A DNA stretch of 64,000 nucleotides from Geobacter sp. (GTDB lineage Bacteria; Desulfobacterota; Desulfuromonadia; Geobacterales; Geobacteraceae). Each line of letters opens with the position of its first letter. Within the stretch, counting starts at the first letter, position 1. Location: NCBI GenBank assembly GCA_016177775.1, contig JACOUQ010000027.1, positions 1 to 64,000 on the forward strand, read 5' to 3'. This document shows positions 29,095 to 37,582 of this stretch, piece after piece. The notes beneath the pieces were generated by a model. It saw only the letters and a program-made list of their open reading frames with translations. It was not told where the DNA came from and searched no databases. The position numbers and the translations under genes were made by a program.

Positions 29095-30390
29095 TCAAAC
29101 CAGCATAGTTACGGGATTTTCCAGTATTCTCTTCAGTTCAGCCAGGAACCGCGCACCCTCGGCCCCATCAATCAGCCGGTGGTCCGCTGAGAGCGTGGCC
29201 TTCATCACCCGCGCCACGACCAGGTGCTCCCCCTTGACTAAAGGCGTGTCCGCGACCGCCCCCACCGCCAGGATCGCCCCCTGTGGCGGATAGATAACGG
29301 CCACGAACTGATCGACGCCGTACATCCCCAGGTTGGAGACCGAAAAGGTCCCGCCGCTGATCTCCTGCTCGGTGATTTTCCCGCTGCGCGCCAAGTCGGC
29401 CAGCTCGCGGCTCTTTACCGCGATCTCCGCCAGGGAAAGCTTCTGGCACCCCTTGATTACCGGGATCAGCAACCCGTCTTCCAGGGCGACCGCGATCCCG
29501 ATATTGACATCGCCGTGCACCGTGATCCCCTCAGGTGCGAACGAGGCATTCAACCGGGGGAACTTCCGGAGAGCAAGTGCAGAGGCCTTCACGACCAGGT
29601 CGTTCAGCGACACCGGCGTGCCCGCATCCTTTAGTTCCTGCCGGACCCGCTCCGCCTCCCCCATCTCGATGGAGACGGTCACGCTGAAATGGGGAATGGT
29701 CTGCCACGCATGGCTGACTGTCTTCGCAATGGCGGCCCGCATCCGGGAGAGGGGGTGGACACCTGCCGATATTTCCGGTGCTGCTTTACCTGTCTCACGA
29801 CTCACGTCTCCCGTCTCACGGGCTATCGCGGCCTCAAGATCTTCCTTCAGAATGCGCCCGTCCGGGCCGCTCCCCTCGACAGTGGCAAGGTCGATATCAT
29901 GCTCCCGCGCCATGCGGCGCACCAGCGGGGAGGCCTTCTCTTCGACGCCGGCCGGAGGGGGAGAAACCGGTCGGGGCTTCTCCTCGACCTTCTCTTCCGG
30001 TATCTTCTCCGGTTCCTTCCCGGGCTTTTCTTCGATCTTCTCTTCAGGCTCTTCTTCCGTTTTCTCCTTGGGTTTCTCTTCAACTTTTTCTACAGGCTTC
30101 TTTTCAGCCTTCTCCTCGGGCTTTTCCCCGGCTTTTTTCTCCGGTTTTCCCCCGGCTGACCCTATGATACCGATGACCTTCCCCACCGCTATCGTATCCC
30201 CCGGCTCGGCCCGTGTCTCCAGAAGCACGCCCGAGGCGAACGCCTCCAGTTCCATGGTGGCCTTGTCGGTCTCCACCTCGGCGATGATATCGCCCCGCTC
30301 CACCGATTCCCCCACGGACTTCTTCCAGGAAACCAGCTTCCCCTCGGTCATGGTGTCGGAGAGCTTGGGCATGGTGATTTCTTTGGCCAT
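29095..30390 (-). CDS. pdhC: pyruvate dehydrogenase complex E2 (dihydrolipoamide acetyltransferase)
   Basis: A 431-residue E2. Domain order: one lipoyl domain (lipoyl-Lys in VETDKATMELEAF, near residue 43), a linker of about 60 residues made of Glu/Lys/Pro repeats, the E1/E3-binding domain (PLVRRMAREHDIDL), a second short linker, and the catalytic domain with SADHRLIDGAEGA near the C-terminus. The linkers are charged rather than Ala/Pro-rich. The second one is encoded by a direct-repeat segment (29788-29820) that resembles intergenic repeat DNA. It lies in the acn-pdhA-pdhB-pdhC-lipB run. Confidence 0.94.
   Translation of the reverse strand: MAKEITMPKLSDTMTEGKLVSWKKSVGESVERGDIIAEVETDKATMELEAFASGVLLETRAEPGDTIAVGKVIGIIGSAGGKPEKKAGEKPEEKAEKKPVEKVEEKPKEKTEEEPEEKIEEKPGKEPEKIPEEKVEEKPRPVSPPPAGVEEKASPLVRRMAREHDIDLATVEGSGPDGRILKEDLEAAIARETGDVSRETGKAAPEISAGVHPLSRMRAAIAKTVSHAWQTIPHFSVTVSIEMGEAERVRQELKDAGTPVSLNDLVVKASALALRKFPRLNASFAPEGITVHGDVNIGIAVALEDGLLIPVIKGCQKLSLAEIAVKSRELADLARSGKITEQEISGGTFSVSNLGMYGVDQFVAVIYPPQGAILAVGAVADTPLVKGEHLVVARVMKATLSADHRLIDGAEGARFLAELKRILENPVTMLV
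29788..29820. repeat. GTGAGAC-type repeat inside pdhC linker
   Basis: Units of GTGAGACG/GGAGACGTGAG on the minus strand encode Glu-Thr-Gly-Asp-Val-Ser-Arg-Glu-Thr-Gly in frame, in the flexible linker between the binding domain and the catalytic domain. Confidence 0.55.
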
Positions 30391-30405
30391 GATTTAACCT
30401 CGGAA

Positions 30406-30485
30406 TTTGCCACAGAGACACAGAGGCTCTGAGAAATACGAAATCGAGAAAAGGGGTTCTCTGTGCCTCTGTGTCTCTGTGGCAA
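30406..30485. repeat. CCACAGAG inverted repeat, copy 2 (pdhB-pdhC gap)
   Basis: TTTGCCACAGAGACACAGAG on the left is mirrored by CTCTGTGTCTCTGTGGCAA on the right. It fills practically the whole 103-base spacer between pdhB and pdhC. Confidence 0.85.
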
Positions 30486-30493
30486 TAACCATG

Positions 30494-31480
30494 CTAATAT
30501 TTTTCACTTAAAACCTCTTTGACAGCCGCTGTAATCGTCTCCACCTGCGGGATGCAGAGCTTTTCCAGTTTTCGCGAATAGGGCATAGGCACGTCAAGGC
30601 CGGATACCCTTCTGACCGGCGCGAGAAGGGTATCAAAGCACGCCTCGTGGATCCGGAAGGCGATATCCGAGCCGAGCCCGGCGGTCCGCCAACACTCCTC
30701 CACCACCACGGCCCGTCCCGTCCTTCGCGCCGAAGCGATAAAAGTCTCGGTGTCGAGCGGGTTCAGAGTCCGCAAATCCACCACCTCGCAGGAAATACCG
30801 TCCTTTTCCAGCTCTGCCGCTGCCTGAAGCGCCAGCACCGACATGCGGGAATAGGCGACGATGGTCAGATCCTTCCCCTCCCGCATGACAGCTGCCTTGC
30901 CGAGGGGGACGAGAAACTCCGGATCCTCCGGCACCTCCCCCTTGCTGTTGTACAGAAGCTCGTGTTCCAGGAACATGACCGGGTTGTTGTCACGGATACA
31001 GCTCTTGAGAAGTCCCTTGGCATCTGCCGGGGTGGCCGGCATGGCAACATATATGCCGGGGCAATGCATGAAGTAAGTCTCCAGGCTCTGGCTGTGCTGG
31101 GCCGCAAGCTGGCTCCCCCCGCCGCCTGGTGCGCGCACCGTTATGGGAAGGTAAGTCTGGCCGCCGAACATGGAGCGGATCTTCGCCATATGGTTCACGA
31201 TCTGGTCCATGGCCAGGAGCGCGAAGTTCACGGTCATCAGCTCCGCCACCGGCCGCAAGCCTCCCATGGCTGCCCCGACGGATACGCCGATGATGGTGTT
31301 CTCAGATATGGGGGTATCCTTCACCCGCTCCTCGCCGAACTCGGCCAAAAGCCCACGGGTCACCTTGAACGACCCCTCGTACAGCGCCACATCCTCCCCC
31401 AAGACGACAATGGAAGGGTCACGCCGCATCTCTTCCTTCAGGGCCAGGTTGATGGCGTCACGGTAGGTCATTTCGGGCAT
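30494..31480 (-). CDS. pdhB: pyruvate dehydrogenase E1 beta subunit
   Basis: A 328-residue transketolase-like beta chain with the pyrimidine-binding part (ISENTIIGVSVGAAMGGLRPVAE) and the C-terminal transketolase domain (VEECWRTAGLGSDIAFRI). ATG 31480 is preceded by GGAGG with suitable spacing; the in-frame extension to 31510 is spurious. It forms the alpha2beta2 E1 with the product of the upstream gene, decarboxylating pyruvate (or a related 2-oxoacid) on thiamine diphosphate. Confidence 0.94.
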   Translation of the reverse strand: MPEMTYRDAINLALKEEMRRDPSIVVLGEDVALYEGSFKVTRGLLAEFGEERVKDTPISENTIIGVSVGAAMGGLRPVAELMTVNFALLAMDQIVNHMAKIRSMFGGQTYLPITVRAPGGGGSQLAAQHSQSLETYFMHCPGIYVAMPATPADAKGLLKSCIRDNNPVMFLEHELLYNSKGEVPEDPEFLVPLGKAAVMREGKDLTIVAYSRMSVLALQAAAELEKDGISCEVVDLRTLNPLDTETFIASARRTGRAVVVEECWRTAGLGSDIAFRIHEACFDTLLAPVRRVSGLDVPMPYSRKLEKLCIPQVETITAAVKEVLSEKY

Positions 31481-31494
31481 GGATTTCCTCCATT

Positions 31495-31628
31495 TTCGCC
31501 ACGGAGCCACAGAGGCTCAGAGGAAAAGCAGAAAACTCTAAACAAAACAGACTCCTCGCAAAGTCGCCAAGACGTTAAGAAATCCAGAACCCTTATGGTT
31601 TTCTCTGTGACTCTGTGTCTCTGTGGCA
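31495..31628. repeat. CCACAGAG inverted repeat, copy 3 (pdhA-pdhB gap)
   Basis: The arms GCCACGGAGCCACAGAGG and CTCTGTGTCTCTGTGGC fill the spacer. The interior carries a degenerate GCAAAG-type fragment (TCGCAAAGTCGCCAAGACG), suggesting that two repeat families are nested here. Confidence 0.8.
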
Positions 31629-31632
31629 ACAA

Positions 31633-32610
31633 TCAAACATAAATATCTTTGTAAACCTCGTCATCCTCCGGCCACGGCGACTCCTCGGCGAATTTCACCG
31701 CCTCCTGCACGATTGCCGCCGCCTTTTCCCTGATAACTTCCAGCTGCTCTCCGGTTGCAATCCGCTCATCGGCAAGGCGCTTGGCAAAACCGACAATAGG
31801 ATCGCGGGCCTTCCAGAGCTCCACCTCCGCGGCGCTCCGGTATTTGCCCGGATCGGCCATGGAGTGGCCTCTAAACCGGTAGGTCATCGCCTCGATGAGA
31901 TACGGCCTGCTGTTCTCCCGTACCCAATCGACCCCCCACTTGACCGCCTCGTAGACCGCCATCACGTCCATGCCGTCGATCCGCACCGCCGGGATGTCGT
32001 AGCCGCAGGCCCGCTTGTGGATGTCCGCCAGGGCCGAGGAGCGATGCACCTCCGTGCCGATGCCATAGAAGTTGTTCTCGCAGACGAAGAGAACCGGCAG
32101 ATTCCAGAGCCGCGCCCAGTTGAGCCCCTCGTGGAAGGTCCCCTGGTTCACGGCTCCGTCGCCGAAGAAACAGGCGGAGATCCGATCCTCCTTCCGGTAC
32201 TTGGCGGCAAAGGCGAGCCCCACGGCGATGGGAAACTGGCCGCCGACAATGGCATAACCTCCCATAAAACTGAGGCCGGGGTCGAAGAGGTGCATCGATC
32301 CCCCCTTCCCCTTGCAGATGCCGGTGGCCTTTCCGAACAGCTCGGCCATGACACGTTTCGGGTCTGCACCCCGTACAATGGCCTGGGCATGCTCCCGGTA
32401 GGCGGAGAGGATGTAGTCGTCCTTGTGCAGCCCCGCCGTTGCGCCGACGGCCACGGCCTCCTGGCCGCTGTAGAGGTGGAGGAAGCCGGTGATGTGCCCC
32501 TTGGTGTACTGCTCGGCGCACGACTCCTCGAACTCGCGGGAGAGGACCATCTGCTGATAAAGCTTCAGAAGTTCCTGGTCAGGCAGGATCGCGCGGAGCT
32601 TGCTGTCCAT
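31633..32610 (-). CDS. pdhA: pyruvate dehydrogenase E1 alpha subunit
   Basis: A 325-residue alpha chain with the thiamine-diphosphate motif GDGAVNQGTFHEGLN...CENN (around residues 165-195) and the GKGGSMHLFDP segment that contains the phosphorylation-loop region in other E1 alphas. YRFRGHSMADPGKYR is typical of the family. It is encoded upstream of pdhB in the same run. Confidence 0.95.
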   Translation of the reverse strand: MDSKLRAILPDQELLKLYQQMVLSREFEESCAEQYTKGHITGFLHLYSGQEAVAVGATAGLHKDDYILSAYREHAQAIVRGADPKRVMAELFGKATGICKGKGGSMHLFDPGLSFMGGYAIVGGQFPIAVGLAFAAKYRKEDRISACFFGDGAVNQGTFHEGLNWARLWNLPVLFVCENNFYGIGTEVHRSSALADIHKRACGYDIPAVRIDGMDVMAVYEAVKWGVDWVRENSRPYLIEAMTYRFRGHSMADPGKYRSAAEVELWKARDPIVGFAKRLADERIATGEQLEVIREKAAAIVQEAVKFAEESPWPEDDEVYKDIYV

Positions 32611-32629
32611 TCGGTCTCCTCGGAAATGT

Positions 32630-32655
32630 CAGAGACGCATGCAATGCGTCTCTAC
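32630..32655. repeat. AGAGACGCAT palindrome
   Basis: AGAGACGCATGCAATGCGTCTCT is a near-perfect palindrome in the pdhA-acn spacer. It resembles the GTAGGGGCG palindromes at 10522 and 15914 in design. Confidence 0.65.
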
Positions 32656-32719
32656 AGATGTCGCAATTCAGGGATAATTGTACCGCACTCTGCCCCGATG
32701 TCCAGCCCGGCGCCTCTTT

Positions 32720-34660
32720 TCAGGCGCCACCCTTACGGACGTAGTTCAGAGTCCCGCCGGCGAGAAGTTCCTTCCGTTCCCGGTCCGACACCTCCAGGAG
32801 GGTAATTACTTTGCGGCCGTTCACCTCCACCGGTATCTCCACCGCCCCGGAGGAAACCAGTTCCCGCAGTTTCGGGCAGGTCACCATGTCCCCCTGCTTC
32901 ACCATCTCGTAGTCCACCGGGTTCTTGAAGGTAAGGGGCAGGATGCCGAAATTCACCAGGTTCGCCTTGTGTATCCGGGCGAAGCTCTTGGCGATCTTCA
33001 TTCGGATACCGAGATAGCGGGGAGCGAGGGCAGCATGTTCGCGGGACGAGCCCTGGCCGTAGTTCTCGCCGCCGACGACCACGCCGCTTCCTTTCTCCTT
33101 GGCGCGTTTCGGGAAGTCGGGGTCAAGCTGCTCGAAGACGAAGTCGCTTATGGCAGGGATGTTGCTCCGGAATGGGAGGACCTTGTTACCGGCGGGCATG
33201 ATGGTATCGGTGGAGATGTTGTCCTCTACCTTCAAGATCACCTCGGCAGAGAAGTCGTCCGGAAGCGGCTCAAATTCGGGGAACGGCACGATGTTGGGAC
33301 CGGTGACGATCTCGGTCTTCTCGGCCTCCTCCTCCGAGAGGGGGAAGATGACGCTGGAATCGTCGATAACGTACTTGTCGGGGTTTTGTACTTCGGGCCA
33401 GGGAAGGAGGTCCCCCAGCTTGCGGGGATCGGTGATCACGCCGAAAAGTCCGGCCGCAGCCGCGGTTTCGGGGGAACAGAGGTAGACCCGGTCGTTCTTT
33501 GTACCGCTGCGGCCGGGGAAGTTTCGCGGAAAGGTGCGGAGGCTCACCTGGTTTGTGCCAGGAGCCTGTCCCATGCCGATGCAACCGAGGCATCCAGGCT
33601 GGTGGATCTGGGCGCCGGCCAAAAGGAGCATCATCACCCCCCCCTGGGTCGCCACGTTCTCCAGCACCTGGCGGCTGCCGGGGTTGACGTTGAAGGAGAC
33701 ATGTGGCGCGACCCTGCGGCCGTCCAGGATGCGGCAGACAGTCATCAGGTCGCGAAACGACGAGTTGACCGAACTCCCCACGATCACCTGGTCGACCTTC
33801 ACCCCTTCCGTCTCGCGGACCGGCACCACGTTGTCCGGCGACGACGGGCAGGCGATGAGCGGCTCCACCTGGGAAAGGTCGATCTCGTCATGCTGGTCGT
33901 AGGTGGCGCCGGGGTCTGCGGCAAGCGGCTGCCAGAGGTCCCCCCGACCCTGGGCCTCCATGAACTCCCTGGTGCGCTGGTCCGAGGGAAAGATGGTTGT
34001 GGTGGCACCGAGCTCCGCCCCCATGTTGCCGATGGTGGCGCGGTCGGTGGCCGAAAGGGTTTCCACGCCAGGGCCATAGTACTCGATGATCGCCCCCACC
34101 CCTCCCTTCACCGTGTGGCGGCGGAGCATCTCCAGGATCACGTCCTTGCCGGAAACCCAGGGCTGGAGCTTGCCGGTGAGCTTCACCCCCCAGATCCGGG
34201 GACAGGGAAGATGGAACGGATGGCCGGCCATGGCAAGCGCCACGTCCAGCCCACCCGCGCCGATGGCGAGCATGGAAAGTCCGGCGGCGGTAGGTGTATG
34301 GGAATCGGCCCCCAGCATCACCTTGCCGGGGATGCCGAAGCGTTCGAGATGTACCTGGTGGGAAACGCCGTTGCCTGGCTTTGAAAGGTGAATGCCGTAG
34401 TGCTGGGCCGCGGTGGCGAGGAATATGTGGTCGTCGGCGTTGCGGTTGTCGGTCTGCAGAAGGTTGTGGTCGATGTACTGGGCCGCCAGCTCCACCTTCA
34501 CCCGAGGAGTCCCCATGGCCATGAACTCCAGCACCGCCATGGTGCCGGTGGCATCCTGCAGCAGGCAGTGGTCGATCTTCAGGGCGATCTCCCGGCCGGG
34601 GACCAACTCCCCTTCCGCAAGGTGGGCTTCGAGGATCTTCGTTGCGAGGTTCTTTCCCAT
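32720..34660 (-). CDS. acn: aconitate hydratase
   Basis: A 646-residue aconitase of the short bacterial/mitochondrial-like type. Iron-sulfur ligands are expected in IACPSSPDN and the PGCLGCIGMG segment; substrate-contact segments include GADSHTPTAAG and GENYGQGSSREHAALAPRYL in the swivelling C-terminal domain. It interconverts citrate and isocitrate in the TCA cycle. Its place between lpdA and pdhA, with repeat-filled spacers on both sides, suggests loose co-transcription of pyruvate oxidation and TCA genes. Confidence 0.94.
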   Translation of the reverse strand: MGKNLATKILEAHLAEGELVPGREIALKIDHCLLQDATGTMAVLEFMAMGTPRVKVELAAQYIDHNLLQTDNRNADDHIFLATAAQHYGIHLSKPGNGVSHQVHLERFGIPGKVMLGADSHTPTAAGLSMLAIGAGGLDVALAMAGHPFHLPCPRIWGVKLTGKLQPWVSGKDVILEMLRRHTVKGGVGAIIEYYGPGVETLSATDRATIGNMGAELGATTTIFPSDQRTREFMEAQGRGDLWQPLAADPGATYDQHDEIDLSQVEPLIACPSSPDNVVPVRETEGVKVDQVIVGSSVNSSFRDLMTVCRILDGRRVAPHVSFNVNPGSRQVLENVATQGGVMMLLLAGAQIHQPGCLGCIGMGQAPGTNQVSLRTFPRNFPGRSGTKNDRVYLCSPETAAAAGLFGVITDPRKLGDLLPWPEVQNPDKYVIDDSSVIFPLSEEEAEKTEIVTGPNIVPFPEFEPLPDDFSAEVILKVEDNISTDTIMPAGNKVLPFRSNIPAISDFVFEQLDPDFPKRAKEKGSGVVVGGENYGQGSSREHAALAPRYLGIRMKIAKSFARIHKANLVNFGILPLTFKNPVDYEMVKQGDMVTCPKLRELVSSGAVEIPVEVNGRKVITLLEVSDRERKELLAGGTLNYVRKGGA

Positions 34661-34677
34661 TATTACCCCCTTTCATT

Positions 34678-34782
34678 TTTGCCACAGAGACACGGAGACA
34701 CGGAGAAGAACCAAGCGCCAAATACTGCTCGAATTTTGTCTGGTTTTGCTTTTCTCAGAGTCTCTGTGACTCTGTGGCAAAT
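34678..34782. repeat. CCACAGAG inverted repeat, copy 4 (lpdA-acn gap)
   Basis: GCCACAGAGACACGGAGACA on one side and GTCTCTGTGACTCTGTGGC on the other. It fills the 123-base gap between lpdA and acn. Confidence 0.85.
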
Positions 34783-34783
34783 A

Positions 34784-36202
34784 TCAAGAGTGTATCGCTC
34801 GTTTATCCACATCCAGCGCCGCTTCCTTCACCGCCTCCGCCAGGGTCGGATGGGCATGGAAGGTCATGGCCACGTCCTGGGCCGTGCCGCCGTAAGTCAT
34901 GGCCGTCACCCCCTCGGCGATAAGGTCGCTGGCCCTCGCGCCGAGGATGTGCATCCCAAGCATCCGGCCGGTTTCGGCGTGGGCCAGGATTTTAACGAAC
35001 CCTTCGGTTTCGTCCATGCACTTGGCCCGGCCATTGGCCATGAAGGTGAATTTCCCGGCCTTGTAGGGGATCCCTTCGCCCTTGAGCTGCTCCTCGGTTT
35101 TCCCCACCGACGCCGCTTCCGGCCAGGTGTAGCAGATGCCGGGGAGAAAGTCGTACTCCACGGCCGATCCCTCGCCGTGCAGCCGTTCGGCGAAGACCAC
35201 CCCCTCCTCCATCGCCTTGTGGGCCAGCATCGGGCCGGGGATCAGGTCGCCAATGGCATGGATGCCGGGGACACCCGTCTCGAAATTCTCGTTCACAGAA
35301 ATTCTTCCAGATTGATCTAACTTCACGCCCGCCTCTTCAAGCCCCAGCCCGTCGATGAGCGGCTTGCGGCCGACAGCGACGAGCACCCGGTCGCACTCGA
35401 TCCGCTCGGTTGTCCCGCCCGATTCCACCGGCACCACGGCCTTGCCGTCCTTCTTCTCCAGACCGGTCACCTTTGTTTCCAGCAGGAACTTCATCCCCTG
35501 CTTCTTGAGCGACCGGACCAGGGCATCGGCCACCTGGCCATCGGTATTGGGAAGGGGTTTGGCCAGCATCTCCACCACCGTCACCTGAGCCCCGAGGCGG
35601 CTCCATACAGAGCCGAGCTCCAGCCCGATGTACCCGGCGCCGATCACCACGAGGTGCTCCGGCACCCGGTCGAAAGAGAGCGCCTCGCGGGCCGAGACCA
35701 CGGTCTCGCCATCAAAGGGAACCGACGGAATCTCCACAGCCGCACTGCCGGTGGCAAGAAGGATCTTGGAAGCTTTCAGCTCCTGGTTTACCTCGTTCCC
35801 CGCTCCTCGAATCTCGATCCTGTGCTTCTCCCCTTCCTTCCCTGCCAACCGCGCCGCCCCCTTCACCCACGCCACCTTGTTCTTCTTGAACAGAAACGCG
35901 ATGCCGTCGGTCAGCTTCTTCACCACATCGTCCTTCCGGGCAAGCATCTTCGCCAGGTCGAGCTGCGGCGGATCGATCACGATGCCGTGGCCGGAGAACT
36001 TGTCCCTCGCCAGGGCGAACAGCTCCGAGGAGTCGAGCAGCGCCTTGCTCGGGATGCACCCCTCGTTCAGACAGACCCCGCCAAGGGAATCGCGCTTCTC
36101 CACCACGGCCACCTTCATACCAAGCTGCGCGGCGCGGATCGCCGCCACGTAGCCACCGGGGCCGGCGCCGATGACGATCAGGTCGAATGTTTCTTCGGAC
36201 AT
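34784..36202 (-). CDS. lpdA: dihydrolipoamide dehydrogenase (E3)
   Basis: A 472-residue flavoprotein. FAD loop GAGPGGYVAAIRAAQLG at residues ~12-28, redox disulfide CLNEGCIPSK, NAD loop GAGYIGLELGSVW, and the C-terminal catalytic His-Glu in HAHPTLAEA. It reoxidises dihydrolipoyl groups of PDH, OGDH and the glycine cleavage system; no other E3 is seen in the window, so it probably serves all three. It is the first gene of the lpdA-acn-pdhABC-lipB block. Confidence 0.96.
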   Translation of the reverse strand: MSEETFDLIVIGAGPGGYVAAIRAAQLGMKVAVVEKRDSLGGVCLNEGCIPSKALLDSSELFALARDKFSGHGIVIDPPQLDLAKMLARKDDVVKKLTDGIAFLFKKNKVAWVKGAARLAGKEGEKHRIEIRGAGNEVNQELKASKILLATGSAAVEIPSVPFDGETVVSAREALSFDRVPEHLVVIGAGYIGLELGSVWSRLGAQVTVVEMLAKPLPNTDGQVADALVRSLKKQGMKFLLETKVTGLEKKDGKAVVPVESGGTTERIECDRVLVAVGRKPLIDGLGLEEAGVKLDQSGRISVNENFETGVPGIHAIGDLIPGPMLAHKAMEEGVVFAERLHGEGSAVEYDFLPGICYTWPEAASVGKTEEQLKGEGIPYKAGKFTFMANGRAKCMDETEGFVKILAHAETGRMLGMHILGARASDLIAEGVTAMTYGGTAQDVAMTFHAHPTLAEAVKEAALDVDKRAIHS

Positions 36203-36303
36203 TTGGATGAAACCTCCAGGAAATATTTTACCATATTGTCCCGCCAGGTTCAGGGACGGGGGAAAGATAATCCAATTTGAGCGGAATTCGCTGATGCGCC
36301 CAT

Positions 36304-36645
36304 CTACGCCTTTTTTACAAATTCCGATTTCAACTGCATTGCCCCAATGCCGTCAATCTTACAGTCAATATCATGGTCGCCTTCGATGAGACGAATGTTT
36401 CTGACTTTAGTCCCGACCTTGACTACCAATGACGAGCCTTTTATCTTGAGATCCTTGATCACCGTGACTGTGTCGCCGTCATTCAGCAGATTCCCAAAGG
36501 CATCGCGCACGACACGTTTCTCTTCAGCACTCTCACTCAACGCATCCTTTGCCCATTCATGGGCGCACTCAGGACAAACATACCTGTCTCCATCTTCATA
36601 AGTGTATTCCGAACTGCATTTCGGACATTTTGGCAAACTGTTCAT
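36304..36645 (-). CDS. yjdM: YjdM/PhnA-family zinc-ribbon protein
   Basis: A 113-residue protein: an N-terminal zinc ribbon (CPKC ... CPEC, residues 6-27) followed by the PhnA beta-barrel ([25 protein letters not shown]). This is the small PhnA protein of uncertain function, not phosphonoacetate hydrolase. ATG 36645 has AAAGGA upstream; the longer frame to 36813 runs through a terminator hairpin and is rejected. Confidence 0.9.
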   Translation of the reverse strand: MNSLPKCPKCSSEYTYEDGDRYVCPECAHEWAKDALSESAEEKRVVRDAFGNLLNDGDTVTVIKDLKIKGSSLVVKVGTKVRNIRLIEGDHDIDCKIDGIGAMQLKSEFVKKA

Positions 36646-36689
36646 CGTTGCATCCTTTCTGATTTGTATAAACTTCTCCATTTCAGCAT

Positions 36690-36743
36690 CTGAAAAAAAA
36701 GCCGTCACGCCAACGAGATGTCGACGACGACGGCTTCGAGGCG
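36690..36743 (-). terminator. terminator-like hairpin upstream of yjdM
   Basis: On the minus strand AAGCCGTC pairs with GACGGCTT across about 25 bases and is followed by TTTTTT. It can end transcripts from the DUF1059 gene or act as an attenuator in the yjdM leader; the sequence does not decide between these. Confidence 0.55.
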
Positions 36744-36871
36744 CCATGCAAAGCCCCTCCACTCCCTCCCCCGGCAAACAGCACAAATTACAACGCACCC
36801 CCGCTTCTGTCAAGGCAATCGTGCCTTCACAAAAAGCGTTGCCGCAGAGGAGTCAAGGAGACGTTTCCTTT

Positions 36872-37048
36872 CTACTCATCCTCGATGAATCCCTTCACCA
36901 TCTCCAGCAGCTCCGGCGTCGGCTCAAGACCGTGCTCCCTGGCGTGTTTCCTGGCGCCTTCCAGCACCTCCTCCTCCGTTGCGCCGCGGATGACGTGATC
37001 GCAAGTGGAGCTGGGATTTACCTTGCAACAATGGATGACCTTGGCCAT
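36872..37048 (-). CDS. DUF1059 small protein
   Basis: A 58-residue protein (MAKVIHCCKVNPSSTC start) with Cys at 7, 8 and 16 and a helical ATEEEVLEGARKHAREHG segment, the DUF1059 pattern. The function is unknown. The GGGAGG before ATG 37048 fixes the start. It follows the secreted cupin gene by 14 bases, so the two are an operon. Confidence 0.85.
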   Translation of the reverse strand: MAKVIHCCKVNPSSTCDHVIRGATEEEVLEGARKHAREHGLEPTPELLEMVKGFIEDE

Positions 37049-37062
37049 AAAGCCTCCCTGTC

Positions 37063-37542
37063 CTATTTTTTCCTCGGATCTTCCGCCGGGTTGATGTATG
37101 TGATCCCCCATGGGCCGGTCCCATGGATCTGGATGACCGTTTCCTCCGGGGCAAACGCGAACATCTTCATGCCGGGCGGCATTATGATGACGCTACCCGC
37201 CGGGTATGGCTTTGTCTTCACAGGGTCAAACCTGTCGCCGAATCCCAGGTTGAACGTGCCGAAGATAACGGTGACCCGCTCCACCACCGGATGGGTGTGG
37301 GGAGGCACAATGTAACCGGCTGGAACCTTCAGGCGGAAGGTGTACGGGACCGCCTCGTTCAACGGCCCTTCGATGACCGCTACTTTTGCTCCCGGCGGGA
37401 GCGACGGCACATCCGCCCACTTCAGGTCGGCAGGCGTCACGGCAATATGCCCCTCGCTCCCCATGCCGGCAAAGGCTGATGCCGCATAGAGTGCCATGGA
37501 CACGAACATCACGCACGATACTGTCAGACTTAACCGTTTCAT
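37063..37542 (-). CDS. secreted cupin-domain protein
   Basis: A 159-residue protein with a signal peptide (MKRLSLTVSCVMFVSMALYA ... AFA) and a cupin barrel. The metal-binding histidines are in PPHTHPVVERVTVI, and the second cupin motif is around PAGSVIIMPPGMKMF. The substrate is unknown. It is encoded 40 bases downstream of sucB on the same strand but separately from the dehydrogenase genes in function. Confidence 0.85.
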   Translation of the reverse strand: MKRLSLTVSCVMFVSMALYAASAFAGMGSEGHIAVTPADLKWADVPSLPPGAKVAVIEGPLNEAVPYTFRLKVPAGYIVPPHTHPVVERVTVIFGTFNLGFGDRFDPVKTKPYPAGSVIIMPPGMKMFAFAPEETVIQIHGTGPWGITYINPAEDPRKK

Positions 37543-37582
37543 GGGTTCCTCCTGTCTCTTCTTTATAATCTCACTGAATCCC

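Noticed and set aside
36646-36815. Riboswitch in the yjdM leader
   Set aside because: Only a terminator-like hairpin could be drawn; no known aptamer consensus was recognised, and the hairpin may simply end the upstream transcript.
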